Assembly: GCF_000577275.2 (NCBI RefSeq) | Contig: NZ_HG916852.1 | Span: 127,001-191,000, forward strand | DNA: 64,000 nt | Reading direction: 5' to 3' | Origin: Rhizobium favelukesii | GTDB lineage: Bacteria; Pseudomonadota; Alphaproteobacteria; Rhizobiales; Rhizobiaceae | In this document: positions 45,331 to 54,739 of the stretch, piece by piece | How positions within the stretch are numbered: the first letter of the stretch is position 1 | How the letters are laid out: every line of letters starts with the position of its first letter | Notes under the pieces: model-generated | What the model was told of the DNA's origin: nothing | What the model saw: the letters and a program-made list of their open reading frames with translations, nothing else | Databases searched by the model: none | Position numbers and translations under genes: made by a program

Positions 45331-46404
45331 TTATTTCGTGCGGGCACGCCAGTCGGCGTACTTGGGGCTGTCCGATCCGATCGGCAGGCTGACTTCGCGG
45401 CCGGTATCGGACGATTGATAGATCGCAGTGACGAGTTCCAGTGCGCGGCGCGCATCCTGGGTCGTCACCGGCAGCGGTCCGTTGCCGCTGAGATAGGTAT
45501 GAAAATGCTCCATCTGCGTGGTGAAGCGCGGTGCGACCGGCTGCCAGTTGCCGATGACGGCGTCGATGCGCGCCTGCACATCATCATTCTGGACGATGAT
45601 CTTCCAAGGGTCCCTACCCGGCGAGTAGGGCTCGTGATTGCTCTCGAAGGTCACGTTCTCAAAGTGCAGCCGCAAGCGACTGATCTGCTCCTGCGAGCCC
45701 AGCGTGCAGGAGAGCGACACGAAGGCGCCGTTCTTCATCAGCAGGCTCGCCGAGGCGCAGTCCTCCACCTCGATGTCGTTGACGCGGGTCGCAACGCGGC
45801 CGAACACCTTCGAGACCGGCCCCATCAGATGCAGCAGCATATCGTGCAGGTGCAACGCGTGGGTCACCAGCACGCCACCAAGCTCGGTCGCCCATTTTCC
45901 GCGCCATGGAACCGAATAGTATTCGGGCGTGCGCAGCCAGAAGGTTTCGACCGAGCCCATGTAGGGCTTGCCGGCGATGCCGGCGTCGATGATCCGTTTC
46001 GCCTTCTCGATGCCGTCGCCATAGCGATATTGGAAGATCGGCATCAGCGTGCCTTTGGCCGTCTTTTCCGCTTCCATGATCGTGTCGACGCCCGAGAGCG
46101 AGCCGGTCAGCGGCTTCTCGCAGATGACGTGCTTGCCGGCTGCCAGCGCCGCCACCACTTGCTCGAGGTGGATGCCGGGCGGCGTGCAGATGTCGACGAT
46201 ATCGACGCTCTCGTCGCCAAGCACATCGGCAAACGAGGTCGTGCGCTTGGCGATGTCGAACTCATCGCCGATCTCGCGCAGGCGCTCCTCGTTCAGGTCG
46301 CAGATCGCTACGACCTTGAACTTGTCGGGATGCGGCACGTAGCCTTCAACGATGTGGGAGCGGCCGATGCCGCAACCCACGATCGCAACTCTCTTGATAC
46401 TCAT
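45331..46404 (-). CDS. Gfo/Idh/MocA-family NAD(P)-dependent oxidoreductase
   Basis: 357 residues. The N-terminal Rossmann domain shows VAIVGCGIGRSHIVEGY and the family EKP motif in KHVICEKPLTGSLSG, whose Lys is catalytic. The C-terminal domain binds a sugar or sugar derivative, typically oxidising or epimerising at C2-C4 of inositol, glucose or uronic derivatives. It sits between the permease and ATPase genes of the importer operon, so it probably acts on the imported compound. Soluble and cytoplasmic. Confidence 0.93.
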   Translation of the reverse strand: MSIKRVAIVGCGIGRSHIVEGYVPHPDKFKVVAICDLNEERLREIGDEFDIAKRTTSFADVLGDESVDIVDICTPPGIHLEQVVAALAAGKHVICEKPLTGSLSGVDTIMEAEKTAKGTLMPIFQYRYGDGIEKAKRIIDAGIAGKPYMGSVETFWLRTPEYYSVPWRGKWATELGGVLVTHALHLHDMLLHLMGPVSKVFGRVATRVNDIEVEDCASASLLMKNGAFVSLSCTLGSQEQISRLRLHFENVTFESNHEPYSPGRDPWKIIVQNDDVQARIDAVIGNWQPVAPRFTTQMEHFHTYLSGNGPLPVTTQDARRALELVTAIYQSSDTGREVSLPIGSDSPKYADWRARTK

Positions 46405-46426
46405 ATGACCTGTACCCGTAGCTGCA

Positions 46427-47311
46427 TCAGCGCTTCATGCCTGTCGTGGCGATGCCTTCGATCAGCAGACGCTGGAAGAATAGGAAGAACAAGAACACCG
46501 GCACCAGCGTCAGCGTCGACATGGCGAACAATCCGCCCCAGTCCGATGCACTGGTCGAGTCGACGAAGGTGCGCAGGCCGAGCTGGATCGTGTAGGTGTT
46601 CATGTCATTGAGGTAGATTAGCGGACCGAAGAAATCGTCCCAGGTCCAGATGAAGGAGAAGATCGCGGCGGTCGCCAGGACCGGCAGCGACAGCGGCAGC
46701 ATGATCTTCCAGTAGATGCGCCAGGCGCTGCAGCCGTCCATCATCGCCGCTTCATCGAGTTCGCGCGGAATGCCGCGGAAGAACTGCACCATCAGGAAAA
46801 TGAAGAAGGCGTCGCTTGCCAGGAACTTCGGCACCACGAGCGGCAGGATGGTGTTCACCCAGCCGAGATTGAGAAACAGCACATACTGCGGTATCAGCGT
46901 CACGTGGTATGGGATCATCAGCGTGCCGAGCATGATCGCGAACCAGAAGTTCCGGCCAGCAAAGTGCAGGCGCGCAAAGGCATAGGCTGCCAGCGAACAG
47001 GCAACGACATTGCCGATGACCGTCAGGACCGAAATGACGAGCGAATTCCAGAAAAAGCGCCCGAAGGTGATGTCGAGCCCCGTCCAACCACGCAGGTAGG
47101 GGGAGAAGTCAATCGACGACGGAATGAGCGAGGTCGACGAGAAGATCTCGTTTTCCGGGCGAACCGAGGCGGACACCATCCACAGCAGCGGATAGAGCAT
47201 CAGCAGCGAGCCTAAGATCAGCAGCGTATGGATCGCAAGCGACGCCGGAAGGCTGCGCTTGGTGATGTCGGATGGCGGCGCCGTGACGGCGGTGGTGATC
47301 CCGTTAGTCAT
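46427..47311 (-). CDS. sugar ABC transporter permease (MalG type)
   Basis: 294 residues, six predicted membrane helices. The cytoplasmic EAA loop for ATPase contact reads ELDEAAMMDGCSAWRIYWKIMLPLSLP. Its start overlaps the end of the MalF-type permease gene by eight bases (47304-47311), as expected for paired CUT1 permeases. Together they form the channel of an importer whose binding protein is encoded at 48266-49552. Substrate should be a carbohydrate or glycoside; the flanking genes point to a uronide or modified sugar. Confidence 0.95.
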   Translation of the reverse strand: MTNGITTAVTAPPSDITKRSLPASLAIHTLLILGSLLMLYPLLWMVSASVRPENEIFSSTSLIPSSIDFSPYLRGWTGLDITFGRFFWNSLVISVLTVIGNVVACSLAAYAFARLHFAGRNFWFAIMLGTLMIPYHVTLIPQYVLFLNLGWVNTILPLVVPKFLASDAFFIFLMVQFFRGIPRELDEAAMMDGCSAWRIYWKIMLPLSLPVLATAAIFSFIWTWDDFFGPLIYLNDMNTYTIQLGLRTFVDSTSASDWGGLFAMSTLTLVPVFLFFLFFQRLLIEGIATTGMKR

Positions 47312-48260
47312 CGTAGTGCACCCAGTAACGCGAGGTCAGGAAGGAGAAGGCCGTGAAGATCGCGATGATCAGCACGAGGATCCAGGCAAGCGCCGAAGCG
47401 TAGCCCATGCGGAAGTTTCCGAAAGCCTCCTGATAGAGATAAAGCGTGTAGAACAGCGTCGAGTTGATCGGCCCGCCCGTTCCGCCGGATATGATGAAGG
47501 CCGGTGTGAAGGCCTTGAAGGCGTCGATCGTCTGGACGACGGCGTTGAAGAAGATCACCGGCGTCAATAGCGGCAGGGTGATCTTGTAGAACTGCCGGAA
47601 TTTGGATGCGCCATCGAGGCTGGCGGCCTCATACATGTCGGTCGGAATCTGGCGCAGGCCGGCGAGGAAGATGATCATCGGCGAGCCGAACTGCCAGACG
47701 CTGAGCGCGACCAGCGTGTAGATCGAGTAGCTCGGGTGAGAGATCCAGCTCGGGCCTTCGATCCCGAAATGCGCAAGCGCGGCATTGACCAGACCGTCGC
47801 CGGCAAAGAGCTGTCGCCAGAGGACAGCAATCGCCACGCTGCCGCCGAGCAGCGACGGCAGGTAGAAGATCGCGCGGTAGAGCGGCAGGCCGCGAACGCC
47901 TTTATTGAGCGCCATCGCGACCAGCAGCGCGAAGGTGAGCTTGAAGGGCACTGACAACACGACATAAGTCAGGGTGACCTTCATCGCCGCTGCAAATTTC
48001 GGGTCGGCGGTTGCGATGCGCACGTAGTTTGCTGCTCCCACCCACTCGGCCGACTGGATCATGTCGAAATCCGTGAACGAGAGGTAGAGCGAGATGACGG
48101 CCGGTCCGAGCGTCAGCCCGAAAAAGCCGATCAGCCACGGCAAGAGAAAGAGATAGCCTGGGGCATTGGCGGTCCAGAGGCGTTTGAAACGCCCCTGGGT
48201 CGCCGCCCCATATTCGCTCTTGATGGCGTCCGAGGCGGTCGTGCGCATCACTTCACTCAT
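47304..48260 (-). CDS. sugar ABC transporter permease (MalF type)
   Basis: 318 residues with six or more hydrophobic helices after a cytoplasmic N-terminal tail. The EAA loop is DMYEAASLDGASKFRQFYKI, interacting with the ATPase. It starts five bases after the binding-protein stop, without an intervening hairpin, so unlike the second importer locus there is no obvious device to reduce its expression relative to the binding protein. Overlaps the MalG-type gene by eight bases. Confidence 0.95.
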   Translation of the reverse strand: MSEVMRTTASDAIKSEYGAATQGRFKRLWTANAPGYLFLLPWLIGFFGLTLGPAVISLYLSFTDFDMIQSAEWVGAANYVRIATADPKFAAAMKVTLTYVVLSVPFKLTFALLVAMALNKGVRGLPLYRAIFYLPSLLGGSVAIAVLWRQLFAGDGLVNAALAHFGIEGPSWISHPSYSIYTLVALSVWQFGSPMIIFLAGLRQIPTDMYEAASLDGASKFRQFYKITLPLLTPVIFFNAVVQTIDAFKAFTPAFIISGGTGGPINSTLFYTLYLYQEAFGNFRMGYASALAWILVLIIAIFTAFSFLTSRYWVHYDD

Positions 48261-48265
48261 TCGCG

Positions 48266-49552
48266 TCAGCCTTTGGCGAGCAGGCGGCTGATCTCATCGA
48301 CCAGCTGCTTGCCGCCGTCGCTGGCAGAAAGCTGGCCGAAAGCGACCTGCTCGGCGATGGTGCGCAGCACCACCTGGCCTTCACCGGCGCCCGAAGGTGG
48401 CGGCGGCGGCAGCTTGCCTGCGAGGTCGCCGAGACCGCTGACGTAGTTGAGCGGGACCTTGCCCGTCTCGTCGAGCTTGGCGGCCACGACGTCGCGCATC
48501 GCCTTCGATTCGGGAATGCCGCGTTCGACGTCGAGCGCCAGAGCCGCATCGGGGTTGGTGACGAAGAAGTTGACGTAGTCGACCGCCTGGTCGAGCACCT
48601 TCGACTGCGAGGACACCGAGAAGAACATCGAAGGCTTGCGATAGTGGCCGCCCTTCGAATCCGGCTTGATGCGCATGTAGTTGGTCAGCGCCAGCTTGTC
48701 CTTGCTGATAGCCTGGAAGCCGACAAACTGGTTGCTGTGCGCGTAGTCGGCCGCGGCCTTACCAAGGGTGAGCGGGCTGGAGTCGATCGTGTCCTTGTAG
48801 AGCGCCTGAACGTCAGGCGGTACGCAGGCGCTCGCTTCGCGGAATTTGCTCCACATGTCGAACCATTCGGAAGCCTCTTCGGCGCCGAAGGCGATCTTGG
48901 AATCGGCCGTATAGAGCGCTTTGCCGCGCTGCCTGAGATAGTTTTCCAGCAGCGGTTCGTTGCCGCTTCCATCGGCAAAACCAAAGAAGCCCTTGCGCTT
49001 GCCGGCCTTGGTGATCTCGGCGCCGATCTTGCCAAATTCCTCCCAGGTGGTTGCTTGCGTCGGCAGGTCGACACCGGCTTCCTGGAATGCGGTCGTATTC
49101 AAGACCGTTGATGCGGCGTTGGCGCCGAGGCTGACGCCGTAGAAATGCCCGTCGACGCTGCCGCCCTCGATCTGCGCTGGATCGAAATCGCCAAGATTGA
49201 GCTTGGACGGCATGTAGGATTCGAGCGGGGCAAGTGCGCCGCGCCGCGCATATTCGACGATATAGCGGTAGTCCATCTGGATGACGTCGGGCGCATTGCG
49301 GCCGGCAACCTGTGTTGCCAGGCGGGGCCAATAGTCCCCCCATCCAAGGAATTCGCCGGTGATCGACGTTCCCGCATTCTTCGTCTGGTAGAGTTGCGAG
49401 ACCTTGTTGGTGCGGTCGGCACGCGGCTGCGAGCCCCACCACAGAAGCCGCAGGCGGGCATCGGCGGCAAAGGCCTTCGATCCAAGTGCGGACATCGAAA
49501 GAAGCGTTGCTCCTCCCGCAACGAAATTACGTCTGCTTACCCGAAGTGTCAT
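48266..49552 (-). CDS. extracellular sugar-binding protein of ABC importer, Tat-exported
   Basis: 428 residues. The N-terminus has a twin-arginine signal (RVSRRNFVAGGATLLSMSALG), which is unusual for binding proteins but common in this rhizobial family, so it is probably folded with a cofactor or quickly before export. The mature part is a CUT1-type solute-binding fold (LLWWGSQPRADRTNKVSQL, YMPSKLNLGDFDPAQIEGG). The ATG at 49552 is preceded by GGGAGGAGGAG. First gene of the operon ending in the ATPase; divergent from tetR. It is paralogous to the frameshifted protein at 55898. Confidence 0.94.
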   Translation of the reverse strand: MTLRVSRRNFVAGGATLLSMSALGSKAFAADARLRLLWWGSQPRADRTNKVSQLYQTKNAGTSITGEFLGWGDYWPRLATQVAGRNAPDVIQMDYRYIVEYARRGALAPLESYMPSKLNLGDFDPAQIEGGSVDGHFYGVSLGANAASTVLNTTAFQEAGVDLPTQATTWEEFGKIGAEITKAGKRKGFFGFADGSGNEPLLENYLRQRGKALYTADSKIAFGAEEASEWFDMWSKFREASACVPPDVQALYKDTIDSSPLTLGKAAADYAHSNQFVGFQAISKDKLALTNYMRIKPDSKGGHYRKPSMFFSVSSQSKVLDQAVDYVNFFVTNPDAALALDVERGIPESKAMRDVVAAKLDETGKVPLNYVSGLGDLAGKLPPPPPSGAGEGQVVLRTIAEQVAFGQLSASDGGKQLVDEISRLLAKG

Positions 49553-49615
49553 CTGTTCTCCTCCTCCCTTGGGGAGCGCCTCCACACGCTCCTTGCTGGT
49601 TTCTCTTGCAACAAA

Positions 49616-49629
49616 TAACTAATTGGTTA
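49616..49629. promoter_or_regulatory. candidate shared operator, importer/tetR site
   Basis: TAACTAATTGGTTA, an imperfect dyad, lies between the minus-strand importer operon and tetR, just downstream of the importer -10. It matches TAACYRWTTRGTTA completely. A TetR protein often binds in its own divergent intergenic region. Confidence 0.6.
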
Positions 49630-49630
49630 C

Positions 49631-49659
49631 AAGCTATGAAGAAGCGTTGAGGCTGTCAA
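49631..49659 (-). promoter_or_regulatory. promoter of the ABC importer operon
   Basis: On the minus strand TTGACA (49654-49659), a perfect -35, is followed after 17 bases by TAGCTT (49631-49636), a weak -10, then the operator at 49616-49629. The architecture resembles the promoter at 50455-50483. Confidence 0.55.
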
Positions 49660-49753
49660 GCGCTGATATGACGGTGCTCCTCACGCTTCTCGTTTTTTAC
49701 AATCTGTTCTCAACGTACTATGAGCGCAATGGGGAAATAAGAAAGGTGGGCCG

Positions 49754-50431
49754 ATGGAAGGCACCGGCGGAAATAGGGAAAAGAAGAGAGTAAGGCGTCG
49801 ATCGCCCGAGCGTGCCTTGCAGCGCGATCCCGAACGAACCCGTGCGGCAATTCTCGAGGCTGCGACCAAGGAATTCGCCGAGAACGGCATGGGCGGCGCA
49901 AGAGTTGATGCGATCGCCGAGCGCGCCGGCACCAACAAACGCATGCTCTACCACTATTTCGGCGATAAGGAACAACTGTACCTGCGCGTCCTTGAGGAAG
50001 CCTACGTCGGTATTCGCACGGCCGAGCGGGAGCTCCATATCGGTGATCAAACGCCCCAGGAAGGAATTGGCGAGTTGGCGCTGTTTACCTGGCGCTATTT
50101 TCTCAAACACCCTGAGTTCCTCAGCCTGCTCGGAACCGAGAACCTTCATCGTGCGCGCTGGCTGCGCCAGTCCGTTCGACTCAAGGAACTGCATTCGCAT
50201 CTGATCGGAGAACTTTCCGACGTGCTCGAGCGCGGCAAGAAGACGGGCGTTTTCATCGCAAACGCAGATCCGCTGAACGTCTATCTGACGATTGCCTCGC
50301 TCGGATACTTCTATCTTTCCAACCAGTATACGCTCTCGACGATTTTCGGCCGCGACTTGATCGAGCCGGGCAATCTCGATGCCTGGGAGCGGCACATCGT
50401 CCATGTGACGCTCGCATCGATCGCCGCCTGA
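49754..50431 (+). CDS. TetR/AcrR-family transcriptional regulator
   Basis: 225 residues. An N-terminal basic extension of about 25 residues precedes the TetR helix-turn-helix (TRAAILEAATKEFAENGMGG, then VDAIAERAGTNKRMLYHYFGDKEQL). The C-terminal helical domain binds an unknown ligand. It is divergent from the importer operon and lies directly upstream of the second Gfo/Idh gene, with candidate operators in both gaps, so it is the best candidate regulator of both. A GAAAGG ribosome site precedes the start. Confidence 0.92.
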   Translation: MEGTGGNREKKRVRRRSPERALQRDPERTRAAILEAATKEFAENGMGGARVDAIAERAGTNKRMLYHYFGDKEQLYLRVLEEAYVGIRTAERELHIGDQTPQEGIGELALFTWRYFLKHPEFLSLLGTENLHRARWLRQSVRLKELHSHLIGELSDVLERGKKTGVFIANADPLNVYLTIASLGYFYLSNQYTLSTIFGRDLIEPGNLDAWERHIVHVTLASIAA

Positions 50432-50454
50432 TCGTCGAAATCCGCGATCGGCTA

Positions 50455-50483
50455 TTGACAGTGGACGGTGTCTTCCATCAGGT
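50455..50483 (+). promoter_or_regulatory. promoter of the second Gfo/Idh gene
   Basis: A consensus TTGACA at 50455-50460 with a poor -10 (TCAGGT, 50478-50483) 17 bases on. The operator at 50483-50496 overlaps the end of the -10. Similar to the importer promoter, it looks weak and repressible. Confidence 0.45.
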
Positions 50484-50496
50484 AACTGTTTAGTTA
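50483..50496. promoter_or_regulatory. candidate shared operator, second Gfo/Idh site
   Basis: TAACTGTTTAGTTA at 50483-50496, extended to GTAACT-GTTT-AGTTAC at 50482-50497, is a dyad with perfect six-base arms. It matches TAACYRWTTRGTTA completely and lies about 90-105 bases before the start of the Gfo/Idh gene. Confidence 0.6.
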
Positions 50497-50587
50497 CAGC
50501 CCGATATGGCCCGCGGATTGGGGAGCCGCGACCTTGTTGGGCACCGGACCACTGTTCGTTTCATGACGCATGAAGGAGGACCATACG

Positions 50588-51862
50588 ATGGAGAAACGTC
50601 GCTTTGCCTTGATTGGAACGGGAAACCGCGGCACCACCATGTGGGGCAAGGAACTGCTTGCCGGCTGGCGCGAGCATGTGGATCTCGTCGCGATCGTCGA
50701 CACCAATTCGCTGCGCGCCGAGCGCGCCCGAACGATGATCGGCAGCAATGCGCCGATCTATGAAAACATCGACGCCATGCTCGCCGAACAGCAGGTCGAC
50801 CTCGTCATCGTCTGCACGCCCGACTATACGCATGACGAGATCGTCGTACGTGCGCTCGAGGCCGGCATCGACGTCATCACGGAAAAGCCGATGACCACAG
50901 CGGTCGACAAGATCCGCCGTATCCTCGATGCCGAGAAGCGCACCGGCAAGCGGGTGGATGTCTCCTTCAACTATCGCTATTCGCCGACGGCCGCCAAGAT
51001 CAAGGAACTGCTGAACGCCGGCGAGATCGGGCGCGTCACGTCAGTCGACTTCCACTGGTATCTCGACACCAAGCATGGTGCCGACTATTTCCGCCGCTGG
51101 CACGCCTATACCGAAAATTCCGGCAGCCTCTTCGTGCACAAGGCGACGCACCACTTCGACCTCTTGAACTGGTATCTGGATAGCGACCCGGATGCCGTCA
51201 CCTCCTTTGCCGATCTCCAGAATTACGGGCGCAAGGGGCCATTCCGCGGCCCGCGCTGCAAGCTCTGTCCGCATACGGGGGAGTGCGACTACTTCCTCGA
51301 CCTCGAGGCCGATCCATTTCTCGATTCGCTGTACGAGGATCCGTCGAAGATCGACGGCTACTTCCGCGACGGCTGCGTCTATCGCGAGGATATAGATATC
51401 CCCGACACCATGGTCGTCAGCATCCGCTACAAGAACGACGTCCATGTCTCCTATTCGCTGAACACCTTCCAGCCGATCGAAGGCCACCATATCGCGTTCA
51501 ACGGCACGCACGGGCGTATCGAGCTGCGGCAATACGAGAAGCAACCGTGGGAAACGCCGGATCAGGACACTATCCTGCTCGTTCGCAATTTCCCGAAGGG
51601 AAAGGATACCGTCGAGCGGATCGTCGTGCCGCATTCACCGGGCGGCCATTACGGTGGCGACGACCGGATGCGCAACATGATCTTCAAGCAGGGCATGGAA
51701 GACAAGCTCGGCCAGCGGGCCGGGACGCGCGCCGGTGCCATGTCTGTGCTGTGCGGCATCGCCGCCCTGAGCAGCTCACGCAGCGGCAAGGTCGTGAAGA
51801 TCTCCGATCTGATGCCGGAGATCGTCACGGGCGGCGCACCGGCAAGTCTGAAGGCTGGCTAA
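50588..51862 (+). CDS. Gfo/Idh/MocA-family oxidoreductase, second copy
   Basis: 424 residues, longer than the one in the importer operon. Rossmann motif FALIGTGNRGTTMWGKEL, the EKP motif in DVITEKPMTTAVDK, and the substrate-domain HKATHHFDLLNWYLDSDPD are present. A segment with four cysteines (CKLCPHTGECDYF, then DGCVYRED) could bind a metal or be structural and is not typical of most family members. ATG at 50588 has GGAGGA upstream. Converges on the hydroxyacid dehydrogenase, with overlapping stops at 51859-51862. Confidence 0.92.
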   Translation: MEKRRFALIGTGNRGTTMWGKELLAGWREHVDLVAIVDTNSLRAERARTMIGSNAPIYENIDAMLAEQQVDLVIVCTPDYTHDEIVVRALEAGIDVITEKPMTTAVDKIRRILDAEKRTGKRVDVSFNYRYSPTAAKIKELLNAGEIGRVTSVDFHWYLDTKHGADYFRRWHAYTENSGSLFVHKATHHFDLLNWYLDSDPDAVTSFADLQNYGRKGPFRGPRCKLCPHTGECDYFLDLEADPFLDSLYEDPSKIDGYFRDGCVYREDIDIPDTMVVSIRYKNDVHVSYSLNTFQPIEGHHIAFNGTHGRIELRQYEKQPWETPDQDTILLVRNFPKGKDTVERIVVPHSPGGHYGGDDRMRNMIFKQGMEDKLGQRAGTRAGAMSVLCGIAALSSSRSGKVVKISDLMPEIVTGGAPASLKAG

Positions 51863-52869
51863 GCGATGAGTGCCAGATCGCGACGCAGGATCTGATAGAG
51901 GAGCGGTTCGCCATTGACGAACCGCTCTATTTCATCGACTGCCATATCCCCAAGCCGTCCGCGCTCCAGTCCCACGGCACCGGCGATATGCGGCGTCAGG
52001 AAGACATTGGGAAGGTCGTAGAAGGCCGAGGCCTCCTCCGGTATCTCGGGGTCCGTCACGTCGATGATGGCGTCAATCCGTCCGGCGCCAAGCGTCTTCA
52101 GCAGCGCGGCTTCGTCGATCAGTGCACCGCGTGCTGTGTTGATCAGCGTGGCCCCATCTTTCATCAGCGACAGCTCTTCGGCTCCGATCATATGACATGT
52201 CGACGGTAGCGACGGTGCGTGCAGCGAGACGATATCGGATTGCTTCATGAGCGTCGGCAGATCCGTCTTCTCGGTTCCAAGACTGCTCGCCTCGGCAATG
52301 TCGACGGTGGGATCGAAGAGGAGGATCCGGTATTCGAATGGCCGCAGCAGCTCGATGACCCGTCGACCGATGCGCGAGGCGCCGACAATACCGACCGTGC
52401 GGCGATAGTTGCCGATCGCCAACCGCTGCATCGGGTGCGTCCGGTCGCGGTTGCGGTCAGCGACGTAGAGGTCGCGGAAGCGCAACACCTGCTTGCCGGC
52501 GAAGATGATCGCCGCAAGCGTAAATTCCGCAACCGGGACAGAATTTGCCTCGGCTGCATGCGTTACGGCAATGCCGGCATCGAAGATCTGCTCATCGACG
52601 ATCCCCTTGACGGTTCCGGCCGCATGCGCAACCAGGCGCAGCCGTGGAGCCGCTGCAAGGACCTCGCGCCCGACATAGGGCGATCCCCAACCGGTGATGA
52701 GAATATCGGTGCCGGCGAGAATGTGCCGGGCGCGATCGTCGTCGAAGCTTTGAAGCGGCTGGGGATCGAGAAGGTGGCCGAGCTCGCCGAGCCGGCGCAG
52801 CGTCTCGGCAGTCAGGACATGCTCGGTCCGTGACGGCTGCATCGCAAGCGCGATGGAGAGGCGCGTCAT
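51859..52869 (-). CDS. D-isomer-specific 2-hydroxyacid dehydrogenase
   Basis: 336 residues. The NAD-binding domain has VGIVGASRIGRRVIELL, and the catalytic Arg, Glu and His are in NTARGALIDEAALL, DVTDPEIPEE and FLTPHIAGAVG. Family members reduce 2-ketoacids or oxidise D-2-hydroxyacids; the position after DUF2264 and lacI suggests a sugar-derived ketoacid. Its ATG overlaps the DUF2264 stop (ATGA at 52866-52869), so the two are translationally coupled. Confidence 0.92.
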   Translation of the reverse strand: MTRLSIALAMQPSRTEHVLTAETLRRLGELGHLLDPQPLQSFDDDRARHILAGTDILITGWGSPYVGREVLAAAPRLRLVAHAAGTVKGIVDEQIFDAGIAVTHAAEANSVPVAEFTLAAIIFAGKQVLRFRDLYVADRNRDRTHPMQRLAIGNYRRTVGIVGASRIGRRVIELLRPFEYRILLFDPTVDIAEASSLGTEKTDLPTLMKQSDIVSLHAPSLPSTCHMIGAEELSLMKDGATLINTARGALIDEAALLKTLGAGRIDAIIDVTDPEIPEEASAFYDLPNVFLTPHIAGAVGLERGRLGDMAVDEIERFVNGEPLLYQILRRDLALIA

Positions 52870-54722
52870 GGCATCTGCCCCGGCGCCTCGATCGCGCTGA
52901 CCCTGGCGCCCTTGCTGGCGACAAGCGCTTCGAGCTCGGCAAGGTCAGGCGCCTGCGGCGGCGTGGTCCAGGCGCCGGTCACGATACCTTTGTCGTTCGC
53001 GGCGATAACAGCGGTCATCAGGATCGTCTGGCCTGCCGGTACTGCTGCGCGCAACTGCGGCACGAGCGTCTTGGCGATAATCATGTTGGTATTCGGCGGC
53101 GCCTTCTGCGTCAGGCCCGTGCGCGGCACTTGGGAGCCGATGTCGAGAATGCCGCTGAAATCCGCTTCTCCGATCGCATAGGCGCTCGAGCCCTCCGCGA
53201 CCAGTGTATCGAGCTCGAAATCGCGGCGCGCGATCGCAAAGCCGCCTTCCGCGGTCTGCAGCGGCCGCGGCGTATTGATGCGGTGGACGCGGACGTGCCA
53301 GTGCGCTGCCGGCACCAGCCAGGTTTCGACCTCCACGTCACGGAATGGCGACCACTTCGAGTAGAGGACGTCGCCCGCAAGCTTGGCTTCCTGATTTGTC
53401 TCGCGAACCCGGTAGTGCAAACCGTCATCGCTGAAGGCGAGGGTCGAATCGAGCGCCGCGCCCGCGAAGTTGCGTTCGTCGGATTCGACGCTGAAACCGT
53501 AGCGGCTGGAATAAGCGAATTTCGCGTATTTCTCCGTGCCGAACCGCATCTGCAGGTTCTCCTGGCCCGAGGAGAGTGCCACGACGTCGCCGCCATTGCG
53601 CATCAGCACCATACCGGGATGGCGCTGCGGCAGGACTCTTGCCGCTTCCGCAGGTGCCGTTTCCTCGGCGGTCCAGAAGGGGTGGTCTTCAGCGAGTGCC
53701 AGCGGCAGGAACGCCTTGAAGGCCCAATAAGGCGAACCGGCCGAATTGTAGTTCTCCGACATCAGCAGGTTGGGATAGCCGAAACCGATCGAAAGGATGC
53801 CGTCGCGGTTGGTCATCGGCTTGTCCTTCCACCAGCGCAGGTGCTGCAGGCAAAGGCTTTTGATCTCGCCCCACGGCAGAGCTTCGAGGTCGGCGAAGGC
53901 CAGCGCCGACCAGAAGCCGGCACATGCGAAGCGGTAGGTCAGGCTGCGGCCGAACGGGATAGTTGCCCCATCCGCGCCGAACCAGTGCCTGAAGTCGTTT
54001 GCAAACAGCAGGGCGCGCTCGCGGTAGCGCTTCGCGTAGTCGTCATCGACGAGCTTGGAATAGATCAGGCCGTAGAAATGCATGGCGAACGGGATGTAAT
54101 GGTCGATGCGGCGTACGTTGCCGTCACGGTACCATCCGTCGCCGATATAAAAGCCCTCGAGCTCCTCGAGATACTGCCGTGTCAGGCTGCGGTCGAAGTT
54201 GGCGCCGACCCGGTCGAGCGCGATGTCGACGAAGATGCGGAAGAATTTCCAGTTGTTGTCGGCATAGTCGAACTGTCGCGCATGCTTGAGATAGGCGACG
54301 ACGTTGTCGCGCGCCCGTCCGCCAAGCGGCTCCCATACCTTCTCCGGCACGAGCGCCAGCGCAAAGCCGAGCGCCGCAAGCTCCACCATGCGCTGGTCAC
54401 GGCCGTTGACCGTTCCCCAATATTCCGGATGCTTCGGGTCCGTGCCATTGGCGATGCCTTCGGCAAAGCGATGCCACTCCGCAAATTCGCCGCCGCCGGC
54501 CCCGAGCGGCGCCAATCCCCAGAGCGGCCGCGCAAAGCCTTCGAGGTCGGCCGCCGCACGGTCGAAATGGGCCACCGCGCCGTCGAGGCGTACGCGCGCA
54601 TTCCCTGCCGAGAAGTAGGGCAGCAGCGGATCGAAGAGATTGTGAAGCGCACGCGACATGTCCTCGCGCGTCTTCAGCGGATTGTCGGAAAGCGGATTTG
54701 CACTGGCGGGATCACAGGTCAT
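52866..54722 (-). CDS. DUF2264 domain-containing protein
   Basis: 618 residues of the DUF2264 family. The N-terminal about 370 residues look like an alpha/alpha toroid (LEGFARPLWGLAPLGAGGGEF, NNWKFFRIFVDIALDRVG, GDGWYRDGNVRRIDHYIPFAMH), and the rest is beta-rich with SSRYGFSVESDERNF and a late LVPAAHWHVRVHRI. Similar folds occur in glycoside hydrolases and polysaccharide lyases, so a glycan-processing role is plausible but unproven. No signal peptide, thus cytoplasmic and acting on an imported oligosaccharide. Second gene of a lacI-DUF2264-dehydrogenase operon. Confidence 0.9.
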   Translation of the reverse strand: MTCDPASANPLSDNPLKTREDMSRALHNLFDPLLPYFSAGNARVRLDGAVAHFDRAAADLEGFARPLWGLAPLGAGGGEFAEWHRFAEGIANGTDPKHPEYWGTVNGRDQRMVELAALGFALALVPEKVWEPLGGRARDNVVAYLKHARQFDYADNNWKFFRIFVDIALDRVGANFDRSLTRQYLEELEGFYIGDGWYRDGNVRRIDHYIPFAMHFYGLIYSKLVDDDYAKRYRERALLFANDFRHWFGADGATIPFGRSLTYRFACAGFWSALAFADLEALPWGEIKSLCLQHLRWWKDKPMTNRDGILSIGFGYPNLLMSENYNSAGSPYWAFKAFLPLALAEDHPFWTAEETAPAEAARVLPQRHPGMVLMRNGGDVVALSSGQENLQMRFGTEKYAKFAYSSRYGFSVESDERNFAGAALDSTLAFSDDGLHYRVRETNQEAKLAGDVLYSKWSPFRDVEVETWLVPAAHWHVRVHRINTPRPLQTAEGGFAIARRDFELDTLVAEGSSAYAIGEADFSGILDIGSQVPRTGLTQKAPPNTNMIIAKTLVPQLRAAVPAGQTILMTAVIAANDKGIVTGAWTTPPQAPDLAELEALVASKGARVSAIEAPGQMP

Positions 54723-54739
54723 CGGTATTGCTCGTCATA

